From Streptomyces paradoxus (lineage in GTDB: Bacteria; Actinomycetota; Actinomycetes; Streptomycetales; Streptomycetaceae), in contig NZ_JACHGV010000011.1 in NCBI RefSeq assembly GCF_014202475.1, positions 126,381-190,380 of the forward strand: a DNA stretch of 64,000 nt, given 5' to 3'. The notes under the pieces are model-generated. The model made no database searches, had not been told where the DNA came from, and saw only the letters and a list, made by a program, of their open reading frames with translations. This document shows positions 48,774-57,605 of the stretch, in pieces (within the stretch, counting starts at the first letter, position 1; the number at the start of each line of letters is the position of its first letter). The translations under genes and the position numbers were made by a program.

Positions 48774-50446
48774 CGGGGGCATCCGGCGTCGTCGCTGCGG
48801 GAGTCGGTTCGGAAGAGGTCGCCGCGCCGGATCGCGTACGGGCCGATGGCCAGCAGGTCGACGGGCGAGGAGCCGAAGCACTCCAGGGCGTCGCGCGGAT
48901 CGTCGACCATGGGCCGGCCGGCCGTGTTGAGGCTGGTGTTGACGACCACGGGCAGGCCGGTGAGCCGCTCGAACTCGCCGAGCATGGCGGCGACCAGGGG
49001 TTCGCGATCCGGGTCGACGGTCTGGATGCGGGCGGTGCCGTCGACGTGCACGACCGCGGGGACGCGCTCCCGCCACGCCGGGGCCACGTCGTGGACGAAC
49101 AGCATGTACGGGCTGGGCAGCGGGCCGTCGAAGAGGTCGGCGGCACGGTCGGCGAGGACCATGGGGGCGACGGGCCGGAACTGTTCGCGGCCCTTGACGT
49201 CGTTGAGCCGTTCCAGGTTGCCCGCGTGCCCGGGGTGGGCCAGCAGGGAGCGGTGGCCCAGGGCCCGGGGGCCGTACTCGGAGCGGCCCTGGAACCAGGC
49301 GACGATCCTGTTGCCGGCGAGGGCGCGGGCGACGGTCGCGGCGATGTCCGGGGGCCGTTCGAAGGGGACGGCCGCCGTCTTCAGCCAGGCTCCGAGCTCG
49401 GCGTCCGACCACTCCCGGCCGAGGTCGGCACCGGTCATGGGCTCCGGCTCGTCGCCCTCCGCGGCGGACAGCAGCAGGGCGCCGCCCAGGGCGGTCCCGG
49501 CGTCGCCCGCGGCGGGCTGCACCCACACCCGGGAGAAGGGTCCCTCGCGGGCGATGCGGGAGTTGGCGACGCAGTTCAGGGCGACGCCGCCGGCCAGGGT
49601 GAGTACCCGGTCGTGGGTCCGGCCGTGCAGCCAGCGCACCAGGTCGAGCAGGGTCTCCTCCAGCACGGCCTGCGCACTGGCGGCGACGTCGGCGTGGTCC
49701 TGTGTCCACGGCTCCTCGGGCCCGCGGGGCGGACACAGCTCGTGCCAGGGCACGCCGGTGGCGTGGAAGCCGCCGTCTCCGGTGGGGTACACGTGGCGGC
49801 GCAGTTCGGCGCGCATGCGCGGCCTGCCGTGGGAGGCGAGGGCCATGACCTTGAACTCGTCGGAGGAGCGCAGGAAGCCGAGGTGTTCGGTGAGTTCCTC
49901 GTAGACCAGGCCGAGCGAGTGCGGCAGGTCCTGGGCGTGCAGTGCCTCCAGGCGGTGGCCCACGCGGCGGGCGGCCAGGTGGGAGGCGCGCTCGCCGCGG
50001 CCGTCGAGGACGAGGACGGAGGAGTTCCCGGCGTCCGGTGCGGCGAAGGCGCTGGAGGCGGCGTGGGCCATGTGGTGCGGTACGAAGCGGACGAGGCCGG
50101 GGTCGAGACCGGGCAGGGCGGTCTTCAGGAAGGCGGGTGCCTCGCGGGCGTAGGTCAGCCGCAGGTGGTCCCACGGGTCGTCCAGCCCCATCTCCTGGGC
50201 GGGCCGGGCGAGTCGGGGGTCGAAGGAGTAGGTGACCGCGTCGAGGTCCTGCGGGCGCAGCCCGGCCCGCTTCAGGCACCAGGCCGCGGCCTGTTCGGGC
50301 AGTTCCCAGGCGGAGAACGGCAGGGGCCTCTTGCCGTGCTTGCGCCGGGAGAACCGCTCCTCCTCCGCGGCGGCTACGGTCCGTCCGTCGATCACCAGGG
50401 CGGCGGCGGGGTCGTGGAAGAGGGCGTTGATTCCGAGGATGCGCAT
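48770..50446 (-). CDS. NodU/CmcH-family carbamoyltransferase
   Basis: The 558-residue enzyme transfers a carbamoyl group from carbamoyl phosphate, via carbamoyl-adenylate, to a hydroxyl on a sugar or natural product. The YrdC-like/ASKHA N-terminal part shows ILGINALFHDPAAALV and the metal-binding VPHHMAHAASSAF; the C-terminal domain has GRSEYGPRALGHRSLLAHP and FRPVAPMVL. Members act on Nod factors, tobramycin, novobiocin and cephamycin. Here it is second in the heptose operon, suggesting a carbamoylated sugar. The ATG at 50446 follows a GGCCCGCCTCCCC region with a modest ribosome binding site; a gap of 65 bases separates it from the epimerase gene. Confidence 0.9.
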   Translation of the reverse strand: MRILGINALFHDPAAALVIDGRTVAAAEEERFSRRKHGKRPLPFSAWELPEQAAAWCLKRAGLRPQDLDAVTYSFDPRLARPAQEMGLDDPWDHLRLTYAREAPAFLKTALPGLDPGLVRFVPHHMAHAASSAFAAPDAGNSSVLVLDGRGERASHLAARRVGHRLEALHAQDLPHSLGLVYEELTEHLGFLRSSDEFKVMALASHGRPRMRAELRRHVYPTGDGGFHATGVPWHELCPPRGPEEPWTQDHADVAASAQAVLEETLLDLVRWLHGRTHDRVLTLAGGVALNCVANSRIAREGPFSRVWVQPAAGDAGTALGGALLLSAAEGDEPEPMTGADLGREWSDAELGAWLKTAAVPFERPPDIAATVARALAGNRIVAWFQGRSEYGPRALGHRSLLAHPGHAGNLERLNDVKGREQFRPVAPMVLADRAADLFDGPLPSPYMLFVHDVAPAWRERVPAVVHVDGTARIQTVDPDREPLVAAMLGEFERLTGLPVVVNTSLNTAGRPMVDDPRDALECFGSSPVDLLAIGPYAIRRGDLFRTDSRSDDAGCPR

Positions 50447-50511
50447 GGGGAGGCGGGCCTTTCGGCGGTCGGGGACACCCGGGCGCGGGGGTGCGGGGTG
50501 CCCGGGCGGGG

Positions 50512-51477
50512 TCACTCCTCGGTACCGGCCTCGCGGAACCATGCGATGGTGCGCCGCAGCCCCTCCTCGGCGCGGACCTGCGGGTCCCAGCCGAGCTTGT
50601 CGCGGGCCAGGGTGATGTCCGGGCAGCGCACGGCCGGATCGTCCACCGGCCGTTCGATGTAGCGGATCTCCGAGGACGACTCGGCGAGTTCGACGACCAG
50701 GCGTGCCAGGTCGAACATGGTGATCTCGGTCGGGTTGCCGATGTTGACGGGGCCGCGCATGCCGTGGGCGGCGGCGGCGAGGATGCCGCGCACGGTGTCG
50801 TCGACGTAGCACAGCGACCGGGTCTGGCGGCCGTCGCCGGTCACGGTGAGGGGCTCGCCGGCCAGGGCCTGCCGTACGAAGGTGGGTACCGCGCGTCCGT
50901 CGTGGCCGCGCATCCGGGGGCCGTAGGTGTTGAACAGCCGCACGATGCAGGTGTCGGTGCCCTGGGCGTCGGCGTAGGCGGTGCTCAGTGCCTCGCCGAA
51001 TCGTTTGGCCTCGTCGTAGACGCTGCGCGGGCCGACGGGGTTGACGTTGCCCCAGTAGCGCTCGTCCTGGGGGTTCTGCTGCGGGTCGCCGTAGACCTCG
51101 GAGGTCGAGGCGAGGACGAAGCGGGCTCGGGAGGAGTGCGCGAGTTCCAGGGCGTTGCGGGTGCCGAGGCTGCCGGTCTCCATCGTGTGCAGCGGGAGGC
51201 GCAGGTAGTCCGCGGGGGACGCCGGCGAGGCGAAGTGCAGGACGAGGTCCGGCGGCCGCTTGATCCGCAGGCCCTCGGCGACGTCGGCCTGGACGAGCTT
51301 GAAGCCGGGCTGTTCGAGCAGCGGCGATATGTTCTCGGGCCGGCCGGTGCTGAAGTCGTCCACACAGGTGACGGCAGCGCCCGCGTCCAGCAGGGCGGCG
51401 CACAGATGGGAGCCGACGAACCCGGCGCCGCCGGTGACGACGGCGTGTTCCCAGTTGCGTGAGAGGGCGGTGGTCAT
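50512..51477 (-). CDS. UDP-glucuronate decarboxylase-like SDR (UXS type)
   Basis: The 321-residue NAD-dependent SDR has AVVTGGAGFVGSHLCAAL (cofactor loop) and the UXS-like blocks LVLHFASPASPADYLRLPLHTMETG, STSEVYGDPQQNPQ, YWGNVNPVGPRSVYDEAKR (catalytic Tyr/Lys as YDEAK) and FNTYGPRM. It resembles UDP-xylose synthases, which convert UDP-glucuronate to UDP-xylose, more than ADP-heptose epimerases (HldD). It is the first gene of the nine-gene operon. A bespoke epimerase role on the cluster's heptose cannot be excluded, since no separate HldD is present. Confidence 0.85.
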   Translation of the reverse strand: MTTALSRNWEHAVVTGGAGFVGSHLCAALLDAGAAVTCVDDFSTGRPENISPLLEQPGFKLVQADVAEGLRIKRPPDLVLHFASPASPADYLRLPLHTMETGSLGTRNALELAHSSRARFVLASTSEVYGDPQQNPQDERYWGNVNPVGPRSVYDEAKRFGEALSTAYADAQGTDTCIVRLFNTYGPRMRGHDGRAVPTFVRQALAGEPLTVTGDGRQTRSLCYVDDTVRGILAAAAHGMRGPVNIGNPTEITMFDLARLVVELAESSSEIRYIERPVDDPAVRCPDITLARDKLGWDPQVRAEEGLRRTIAWFREAGTEE

Positions 51478-51692
51478 GCGGTCACTCCTCCGTCGGCGGT
51501 GGCGCGCGGCACGGGGGCCGCGCCTCGGTCCGGCGAAACCGGTCGCCTGAAGGCCGTCGAGCCCACGCTCAGCCTCCGACGGCCGTGCGCGCACGGCACG
51601 GTCACGTAGGGCGAACGGGTGAGTCACGGAGGGTGAGAAAAGGAGGGCGTCGCGCTGTCGGCTGAGGTCGGGGCGGAGGAAGCCCGGAGGTG

Positions 51693-52220
51693 TCAGGCGA
51701 TCAGGGTGCGGCCCGGGTTCAGGCGGTCGAGGAGCTGGTCCTGGTGCAGGCCGGCGACGGGGGCGAGGAGGTCCGGGTGGCGCAGCAGGGCCGCTGCGCT
51801 CCGGTCGCCGGCGTCGGGGGCGACCAGACGGCGGAACTCGGCCGGCGCCGCGGAGCTGTGGCCGCCGTCGGCGAGGGCGGCCACGGCCCGGGCCGCCAGT
51901 TCCGGGTCGGTCAGCAGACAGGCCGCCCAGCTGGCCACGACCTCGTCCACCCAGGTGCGCCACGCGTGTGCGTCCGTGTCGTCGCCCAGGGCAGCGTCGG
52001 CGCCGGTGACCCAGTCCAGCCGCCCGGAGCCGCCGGGTCCGGCCAGGTCGAGCAGGGCGGCGTCCAGCGCCGTCGGGTACCTGAGCCAGGCCGCGACCGT
52101 CACGGCCTGCCGGGCCTGGACCTCGCACAGGACGGAGGCCAGGGCGCCGCCGGAGGCGGGGAAGGCGCGGGTCAGCCACTGGGCGGTGGCCGCGATGACC
52201 GGGGAGAGATCTGCTTGCAC
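51693..52220 (-). CDS. hypothetical protein
   Basis: With GTG at 52220 the protein has 175 residues, rich in Ala, Leu, Asp and Arg and predicted almost entirely helical (ARQAVTVAAWLRYPTALDAALLDLAG, AWRTWVDEVVASWAACLLTDPELAARAVAAL). No signal peptide, transmembrane helix or catalytic motif is visible and no family is recognised. The frame extends upstream but those residues (Arg/Pro-rich) are unlike protein. The start is weakly supported. It precedes the glycan operon by 215 bases on the same strand and may be regulated separately. Confidence 0.6.
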   Translation of the reverse strand: MQADLSPVIAATAQWLTRAFPASGGALASVLCEVQARQAVTVAAWLRYPTALDAALLDLAGPGGSGRLDWVTGADAALGDDTDAHAWRTWVDEVVASWAACLLTDPELAARAVAALADGGHSSAAPAEFRRLVAPDAGDRSAAALLRHPDLLAPVAGLHQDQLLDRLNPGRTLIA

Positions 52221-52461
52221 TGCCGGGCCGTCCGAGGGGAGGGAGCGGGGATCTGGTCGTAGACGGTAACCGGCGTTTCCCGTGCCCGGACGTGAGCGGG
52301 ACCTCGTCCGGCACGTGGCCTCGGCCACACCGGCCGACGGTGCGACGCCGCGCCGCGGCGGCGGCTCGTTTCGCGGCAGAGGGGCCGGGCACCCGGCCCG
52401 CGTGTTCCCCCACGCTCGCGAATCCGCTGGTCCGGCCCGGCGTGCGGGCACCCGGCCGCCG

Positions 52462-53094
52462 GTGTTCCCGCTGCGCTTCGACGGCTGGATCGCCGGGATC
52501 GGCACGACGTCCGGTGCCCGCGTGGTGCTCGGACACTGGCCGCGGTCGCCGTGGGGGCCGTTCAGCGACGTGATGGTCGAAGCGGCCGACGGGCGCCGGC
52601 TGCTGCTGGCGCCCACCGGCGAGACGGCGGACTTCGTCGCCGGTACGTACGTGTTCGACGAGGTGCGGGTCGTACCGGTGGAGGTGCGGATCGCCGACCG
52701 CAGGCACTGGACCGTCACCGCCCCGCCGCTCCACCTGCGCTTCAGCACCGGCCGCCGGAGCCTGCCGGGCCTGGCGCTGCGGGCGGTCCCGGGCCGGCTC
52801 GCCACCCGTCCCGGCTGGATCGCGCTGTGGGACCGGCCCGCCCGTCTGCTGCTGGGAGCACGCACCCACGGCAGTGCCCGGGCCGGACGACACCAGTGGT
52901 ACGGCGCCCGGGATCTGCACCCGGTCACCTCGGCCACCGTCACCTACGAGGGCGAGAGCCTCGGCGCCCTCGCCCCGGTCGAGCCCCCCGTGCGCTTCGG
53001 CACCGGCTCGACACCCCGCCCTCCCAGCCTCGTACGGATCACCACGACGGTGACCGTGCAGCAGGACCGGAGTACGACAGGAGCCGCGTCATGA
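52462..53094 (+). CDS. hypothetical protein with beta-rich composition
   Basis: From GTG 52462 the product has 210 residues: VFPLRFDGWIAGIGTTSGARVVLGHWPRSPWGPFSDVMVEAADGRRLLLAPTGETADFVAGTYVFDEVRVVPVEVRI. It is beta-rich with many Arg and Trp residues and no signal peptide. Several upstream in-frame starts exist, but the sequence before 52462 is low-quality Arg/Pro/Gly. It overlaps the next gene by 4 bp (ATGA at 53091), so the two form an operon. This appears to be a conserved Streptomyces protein of unknown function; I recognise no catalytic motif. Confidence 0.62.
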   Translation: MFPLRFDGWIAGIGTTSGARVVLGHWPRSPWGPFSDVMVEAADGRRLLLAPTGETADFVAGTYVFDEVRVVPVEVRIADRRHWTVTAPPLHLRFSTGRRSLPGLALRAVPGRLATRPGWIALWDRPARLLLGARTHGSARAGRHQWYGARDLHPVTSATVTYEGESLGALAPVEPPVRFGTGSTPRPPSLVRITTTVTVQQDRSTTGAAS

Positions 53095-53624
53095 CGGAAC
53101 AGCGAGCGGATTCGCCGGGCGCCCGGCGTGCCCCGGCCACCGACATGTCCCTGCTGGGCATCTACCTCAACGACCATCTCGCCGGTGCCACCGCCGGGAC
53201 CGCGCGGGTGCGCTACCTGCTGCGCTCGTGCCGCGGCTCGGGGCTCGCCGCCGCGCTGGCCCCGGTCGCCGCCGAGATCGCCGACGACCGGACGAGCCTG
53301 CTCCACGTCATGCGGCGCCTGGACGTCCCGGTACGCCGTTACAAGGTCTACGCGGGCCGGGCGGCCGAGCAGGTGGGGCGGCTGAAGAGCAACGGCAGTC
53401 TGGTACGGCGGTCCCCGCTGAGCACACTGTGGGAGCTGGAAGCGCTGGCGCTCGGGGTGGAGGGCAAGATGGCGGGCTGGGAGACGCTGCGCGATCTGGC
53501 CGGCACGGACGAACGCCTCGACGCCCGGCAGCTCGACGAGCTCATCGAACGGGCCCGGCGGCAGCACGCCACGCTGGAGGCGCTGCGCCACAAGCAGGTC
53601 CTGGTCGCCTTCCGCGCGGCCTGA
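53091..53624 (+). CDS. conserved hypothetical helical protein (ferritin-like appearance)
   Basis: The 177-residue protein is almost all helical. It contains LLGIYLNDHLAGATAGTARVRYLLRSC, DDRTSLLHVMRRLDVPVRRYKVYAGRAAEQVGRLKSNGSLVRRSPLSTLWELEALALGVEGKMAGW. This pattern, with conserved HL, Y-K-V-Y-A-G and S-P-L-S-T-L-x-E-L-E-x-L segments, recurs in actinobacterial conserved hypotheticals of about this length. The helices could form a four-helix bundle like DUF892/ferritin-like proteins, but I see no clear di-metal Glu/His set. Coupled to the preceding gene. Function unknown. Confidence 0.72.
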   Translation: MTEQRADSPGARRAPATDMSLLGIYLNDHLAGATAGTARVRYLLRSCRGSGLAAALAPVAAEIADDRTSLLHVMRRLDVPVRRYKVYAGRAAEQVGRLKSNGSLVRRSPLSTLWELEALALGVEGKMAGWETLRDLAGTDERLDARQLDELIERARRQHATLEALRHKQVLVAFRAA

Positions 53625-53639
53625 GGGGCCGGGCCGCCC

Positions 53640-53963
53640 TCACCAGAACCTGCTGCTGAGGGCGGGCTGATGGGCCAGTTGTACGGCGTCGCGCAGCTGC
53701 AGCGCGACCGTGATGGTGGCGCGCAGGGCGGACGGGCGTACGGTCTGGGCGGTCTCGGTGGCGAGCACCAGCAGGCAGGCCGCCGCCTGTTCGACGACCG
53801 GGACCGGCAGGATGAAGTCGTTGTCGGCGGCCGAGCTGAACGCCTTCAGGGGGATCGCGGCTCCGTCGATGGCCCGGTGCGCGGCCTGCTCCAGGTGCTG
53901 TGCGGCCTGTTCGCAGACGGGGGCGGGCAGGGCGATGGTGCGCTGGAACGGTGAACTCGTCAT
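53640..53963 (-). CDS. 107-residue hypothetical protein
   Basis: The product starts with MTSSPFQRTIALPAPVCEQAAQHLEQAAHRAIDG and is a repeat of two similar helical blocks: LPAPVCEQAAQHLEQAAH... and ILPVPVVEQAAACLLVLATE, followed by LRATITVALQLRDAVQLAHQ. The repeated P-V-x-E-Q-A-A element suggests an internal duplication. The ATG at 53963 is preferred; the frame runs upstream to 54047 without protein-like sequence. No family is recognised. It is convergent with the helical-protein gene ending at 53624. Confidence 0.6.
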   Translation of the reverse strand: MTSSPFQRTIALPAPVCEQAAQHLEQAAHRAIDGAAIPLKAFSSAADNDFILPVPVVEQAAACLLVLATETAQTVRPSALRATITVALQLRDAVQLAHQPALSSRFW

Positions 53964-54091
53964 GACCTGACTGCTCCCCCGGCGGTGGCCGGTTCTGTCG
54001 GCCGGCGGCGGGATTTCACCGTCCCGCGTGACCGGGGCGTGGCGCATGTCCTGGAGTCGGAACGCCCTTTGAGGGCGGGGAAGGAGCTCGT

Positions 54092-54946
54092 ATGACCGTC
54101 TGTTCCGATCTCGTGGCCCGGCTCACCGGGCGAGCGGTCAGCGGTGAGAGGCCGCTGTCGGGGACTCTCACCGAGGTCACCCTCGACGACGGGCGGGTCC
54201 TGGTCGTCAAGCGGTCGGGTGCACCGGGGGCGGCACGGGCCGAGGCGGCGGGGCTGCGGTGGCTGACCGCTGCCGGGAGCGTCCGGCTGCCGGAGGTGCA
54301 CGGACACGAGGAGGGCCTGCTGGTCATCGACCGGGTTCCGCAGGGGCGGCCGGGCCGGGAGGCGGCGGTGCGGTTCGGCCGGGACCTCGCGGCGCTGCAC
54401 GCCGCCGGGGCACCCGCGTTCGGGGCGCCGCCACCGGACGGGCCGGTGGACGCGTACATCGGGCTCGCGCCGATGCGCAACGAGCCGGGCGCCGACTGGC
54501 CGCACTGGTACGCCGAACAGCGCGTGCTGCCCTACCTGCGGCGGGCGGTCGACCAGGGCGCGGTCCTGGCCGGTGAGGCGACCGTCGTGGAGCGTCTGTG
54601 CGAGCGCCTGCCCGCATTGGCAGGGCCGGCCGAGCCGCCCGCGCGGCTGCACGGCGACCTGTGGAGCGGCAACGTGCTGTGGGCGGCCGACGGGCAGGTG
54701 CGGCTGATCGATCCGGCCGCGCACGGCGGGCACCGGGAGACGGATCTGGCGATGCTGCGTCTGTTCGGCTGTCCCCATCTGGAGCGGGTGCTGGACGGCT
54801 ACCAGGAGGTGGCGCCGCTCGCGGACGGGTGGGCGGGGCGCGTCGGCGTGCACCAGCTGTTCCCGTTGCTGGTGCACGCCGTGCTGTTCGGCCGGGGCTA
54901 CGCGGAACAGGCCCTCGCGGCGGCCCGTTCGGCCCTGGAGGCTTGA
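54092..54946 (+). CDS. fructosamine-kinase-like protein
   Basis: This 284-residue protein has the aminoglycoside-phosphotransferase fold of fructosamine-3-kinases: VVKRSGAPGAARAEAAGLRWLTAAGSVRLPEVHG at the N-terminal lobe (ATP-binding Lys), LVIDRVPQGRPG at the hinge, and the catalytic loop LHGDLWSGNVLW followed by LIDPAAHGGHRETDLAMLRLFG, which carries the metal-binding Asp. Fructosamine kinases phosphorylate glycated proteins or small ketosamines so the sugar detaches. The ATG follows GGAAGGAGCTCGT. It stands alone between convergent genes. Confidence 0.87.
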   Translation: MTVCSDLVARLTGRAVSGERPLSGTLTEVTLDDGRVLVVKRSGAPGAARAEAAGLRWLTAAGSVRLPEVHGHEEGLLVIDRVPQGRPGREAAVRFGRDLAALHAAGAPAFGAPPPDGPVDAYIGLAPMRNEPGADWPHWYAEQRVLPYLRRAVDQGAVLAGEATVVERLCERLPALAGPAEPPARLHGDLWSGNVLWAADGQVRLIDPAAHGGHRETDLAMLRLFGCPHLERVLDGYQEVAPLADGWAGRVGVHQLFPLLVHAVLFGRGYAEQALAAARSALEA

Positions 54947-54950
54947 CCCG

Positions 54951-56609
54951 TCAGCGGGTCACGACGTGCCGTTCGTCGGGGACGCAGTGGGTCATCGTGA
55001 GGCCCTCCACGTCGCGCGGCTCGTTCTTCCCGAGGCTGGCGAGGCGCTCGCGGTCCTCGTCCGTGAGGTCCTGGCTCGCCAGCGGCTCCAGGCCGGCCAC
55101 GTCCTCCGGGCCGATGCCCAGTCCTTCGCCGACCCGCAGGCCGAGGTCGTTCTCCACGAGCAGGAAGTGCCAGACCATGCGCTCCTGGATCGCCCGGTCG
55201 CACTGGGACAGTTGACCGATGAAGTTCTTCACCAGGTCGTCGCGCTCCCAGTCCTCCAGCAGCAGATAGCGCTGCCCGGCCTGGAGGTAGTCGTTCGTGC
55301 GGGGGATGCGCTTGCGGGTGAGCCGGCCGGTGATCTGCGGGCCCTGCTCGTCGTGGGTCGGGTAGCGGGCCTCGCGCAGGCCGCCGGTGATGGACGGCTC
55401 GTAGTTGACCTGCGGGTTCTCTCCCCCGCCGTCCACGTGGTAGGTCATCTGGCCGTCGCGCTGGTTGGTGCGCACGTCCGCGTTCTTGGCCTGGTTGACG
55501 GGCAGCTGCAGGTAGTTCGCGCCGACCCGGTAGCGCTGGGTGTCGCTGTAGGAAAAGGTCCGGCCGATGAGCATCTTGTCGTCGGAGAAGTCCAGGCCGT
55601 CGACGAGGACGCCGGTGCCGAAGGAGATCTGCTCGTTCTCGGCGAAGAAGTCCCGCGGCATCCGGTCGAGCACCATCCGGCCCACCGGCTTCGGCGGGAA
55701 GTCCTGCTCGGGCCAGGTCTTGGTGTCGTCCAGGGGGTCGAAGTCGAGCTCCGGGTGGTCGTGGTCGTCCATCATCTGGACGAGCAGCTCCCACTCCGGC
55801 AGGTCACCGTGGGCGACGGCCTCGTACAGGTCCTTGGTGGCGTGGCCGAGGGTGTCGGCCTGGACGTTGGCCGCGTCCTCCTCGGTCATGCTGCGCACGC
55901 CCTGCTTGGGCATCCAGTGGTACTTGACGAGCTTGGTCTCGCCGTCGGGGTTCACCCACTTGTAGGTGTTGACGCCGAAACCCTGCATGTGGCGGTAGTC
56001 GGCGGGGATGCCGCGCGGGCTGAACAGGTTGACCAGCATGTGCATCGCCTCGGGCGTCTGCGACATGAAGTCGAAGATGCGGCCCGGCCGCTGTTCGAAG
56101 GTCACCGGGTCCGGTTTGAGGGCGTGGATGACGTCGGGGAACTTGATGGCGTCGCGGATGAAGAAGACACCCAGGTTGTTGCCGACCAAATCCCAGTTGC
56201 CGTCCTCGGTGTAGAACTTGACGGCGAAACCACGCGGGTCGCGGGCGGCCTCGGAGGAGTCGCGGCCGCCGATGACGGTGGAGAAGCGGACGGCGACGTC
56301 CGTGCGCTTGCCGCGCTCCTGGAAGAGCCTGGCCCGGGTGTAGCGGCTGATCGGCTCGTCACCCCAGGTGCCGTAGGCCTCGAAGTGACCGTAGGCGGTG
56401 ACGCCGCGGGCGTGCACGACACGTTCGGGGATGCGCTCCCGGTCGAAGTGGCTGATCTTCTCCAGGAGCTGGTAGTTCTCCAGCGTGGCGGGGCCGCGGG
56501 CGCCTACGGTGCGCTGGTTCTGGTTGTCGTAGACCGGATGGCCCTGGCGGTTGGTGAGTACCTTGCGGTCGTCGCCCGGAGCGGGGCCGGTACCGGATAC
56601 GTCCGTCAT
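54951..56609 (-). CDS. monofunctional heme catalase
   Basis: The 552-residue enzyme decomposes hydrogen peroxide. Distal His66 in RVVHARGV and the Asn of DLVGNNLGVFFIRDAIKFP are the catalytic pair, and the proximal heme Tyr is in FSYSDTQRYRVGANYLQLPVN. The C-terminal catalase-immune-responsive region (DLVKNFIGQLSQCDRAIQERM) is present. Length fits small-subunit clade 1/3 catalases. The ATG at 56609 follows AAGGAGCCCACGCAT; the open frame to 56723 encodes a Pro/Gly-rich shadow. No catalase regulator (CatR/FurA) gene adjoins. Its stop is only 4 bases from the fructosamine-kinase-like gene's stop. Confidence 0.93.
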   Translation of the reverse strand: MTDVSGTGPAPGDDRKVLTNRQGHPVYDNQNQRTVGARGPATLENYQLLEKISHFDRERIPERVVHARGVTAYGHFEAYGTWGDEPISRYTRARLFQERGKRTDVAVRFSTVIGGRDSSEAARDPRGFAVKFYTEDGNWDLVGNNLGVFFIRDAIKFPDVIHALKPDPVTFEQRPGRIFDFMSQTPEAMHMLVNLFSPRGIPADYRHMQGFGVNTYKWVNPDGETKLVKYHWMPKQGVRSMTEEDAANVQADTLGHATKDLYEAVAHGDLPEWELLVQMMDDHDHPELDFDPLDDTKTWPEQDFPPKPVGRMVLDRMPRDFFAENEQISFGTGVLVDGLDFSDDKMLIGRTFSYSDTQRYRVGANYLQLPVNQAKNADVRTNQRDGQMTYHVDGGGENPQVNYEPSITGGLREARYPTHDEQGPQITGRLTRKRIPRTNDYLQAGQRYLLLEDWERDDLVKNFIGQLSQCDRAIQERMVWHFLLVENDLGLRVGEGLGIGPEDVAGLEPLASQDLTDEDRERLASLGKNEPRDVEGLTMTHCVPDERHVVTR

Positions 56610-56892
56610 ATGCGTGGGCTCCTTCGGCTCGTGACCGGCGGCCGGCCGGGCCGGTGCCGTGAGCGGCCGCCCGGCCGGTCCTGGCGGGACGGGCCGGGTA
56701 CCCGGCGGGGCGGGGTCACTCACGTGCCGGCTGACCGGGCGGGCCGTTACGGCGCAGGGGCCTCGCCGGTGTGCGGGCCGGTGCTCAGCCAGAGGGCGAT
56801 CGACTCCTTCTCGCCCGGGATGCCATGGTGGGCTGCCGGCATCGTGGCATCCGCCACTGACGACCGGGCCGGGCCACGGGAAAGGGACAGGC

Positions 56893-57507
56893 GTGCGGCA
56901 CGTCTACTGGATCGGGGGCGGGAGCGGCGCGGGCAAGTCCACCATCGCCCGCCGCCTCGCGGGCCGGCACGGCTGGCGTCTCTACGCGACCGACGACGTG
57001 ATGGCGGATCACGCGCGCCGGACCACCGCCGCGGAGGCGCCGCTCCTGCACGAGTTCATGGCCATGGACATGGACCAGCGGTGGGTCGACCGGTCCCCCC
57101 GGACCATGCTCGAGACGTTCCACTGGTTCCGGGGCGAGGCCTTCGGCCTGATCGTCGAGGATCTCGCGCGGATGCCCACGGAGACGCCTGTCGTCGTCGA
57201 GGGATTCCGCCTGCTGCCGCACCTGGTGCAGCCGCTGCTCACCGGGCCCGGCCACGCCGTCTGGCTGCTTCCCACGCCGGAATTCCGCCAGGTCGCGTTC
57301 AAGAGCCGTGCCACAGCCGAGGGGAGTTTCACCGAGCGGACCGGTGATCCGAGGCGGGCGGAGCACGACGTCGCCGTCCGGGACGCCCTGTTCACCGAGC
57401 GGCTGCGCGAGGAGACCGCGCGTCTGGGGCTGCCCGCCGTCACGGTGGACGGCACGCTGACGGAGGACGAACTCACCGAGCGGGTCAGCGCGATCTTCCG
57501 GCTCTGA
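56893..57507 (+). CDS. P-loop kinase-like protein
   Basis: From GTG 56893 the protein has 204 residues and begins directly with the strand and Walker A motif HVYWIGGGSGAGKSTIARRLAG. It continues with LYATDDVMADHARR, an acidic site like the Asp of small-molecule kinases, and VVVEGFRLLPHLVQPLL, the second strand with a Walker-B-like acidic residue. The C-terminal segments (FKSRATAEGSFTERTGDPRRAEHDVAVRDALFTERL) suggest the lid. AAAGGGA precedes the GTG; the longer ATG frames add shadow-like sequence. Shikimate/adenylate-kinase-like phosphorylation of an unknown small molecule is the likely role. Confidence 0.8.
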   Translation: MRHVYWIGGGSGAGKSTIARRLAGRHGWRLYATDDVMADHARRTTAAEAPLLHEFMAMDMDQRWVDRSPRTMLETFHWFRGEAFGLIVEDLARMPTETPVVVEGFRLLPHLVQPLLTGPGHAVWLLPTPEFRQVAFKSRATAEGSFTERTGDPRRAEHDVAVRDALFTERLREETARLGLPAVTVDGTLTEDELTERVSAIFRL

Positions 57508-57559
57508 CCCGGGGGCTCTGCCGGGGTCTGGCCCTGACACGGAGGCGCTGACGCGGAGG

Positions 57560-57589
57560 AAGGCCCGCACCCCGCGGGGCCCGGGCCTT
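57560..57589. terminator. bidirectional hairpin terminator
   Basis: AAGGCCCG (57560-57567) and CGGGCCTT (57582-57589) form an 8-bp stem; the loop contains CCCGCGGGG. It lies between the convergent stops at 57507 and 57606. Confidence 0.65.
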
Positions 57590-57605
57590 CGTGGGCCGGT
57601 GAGCC

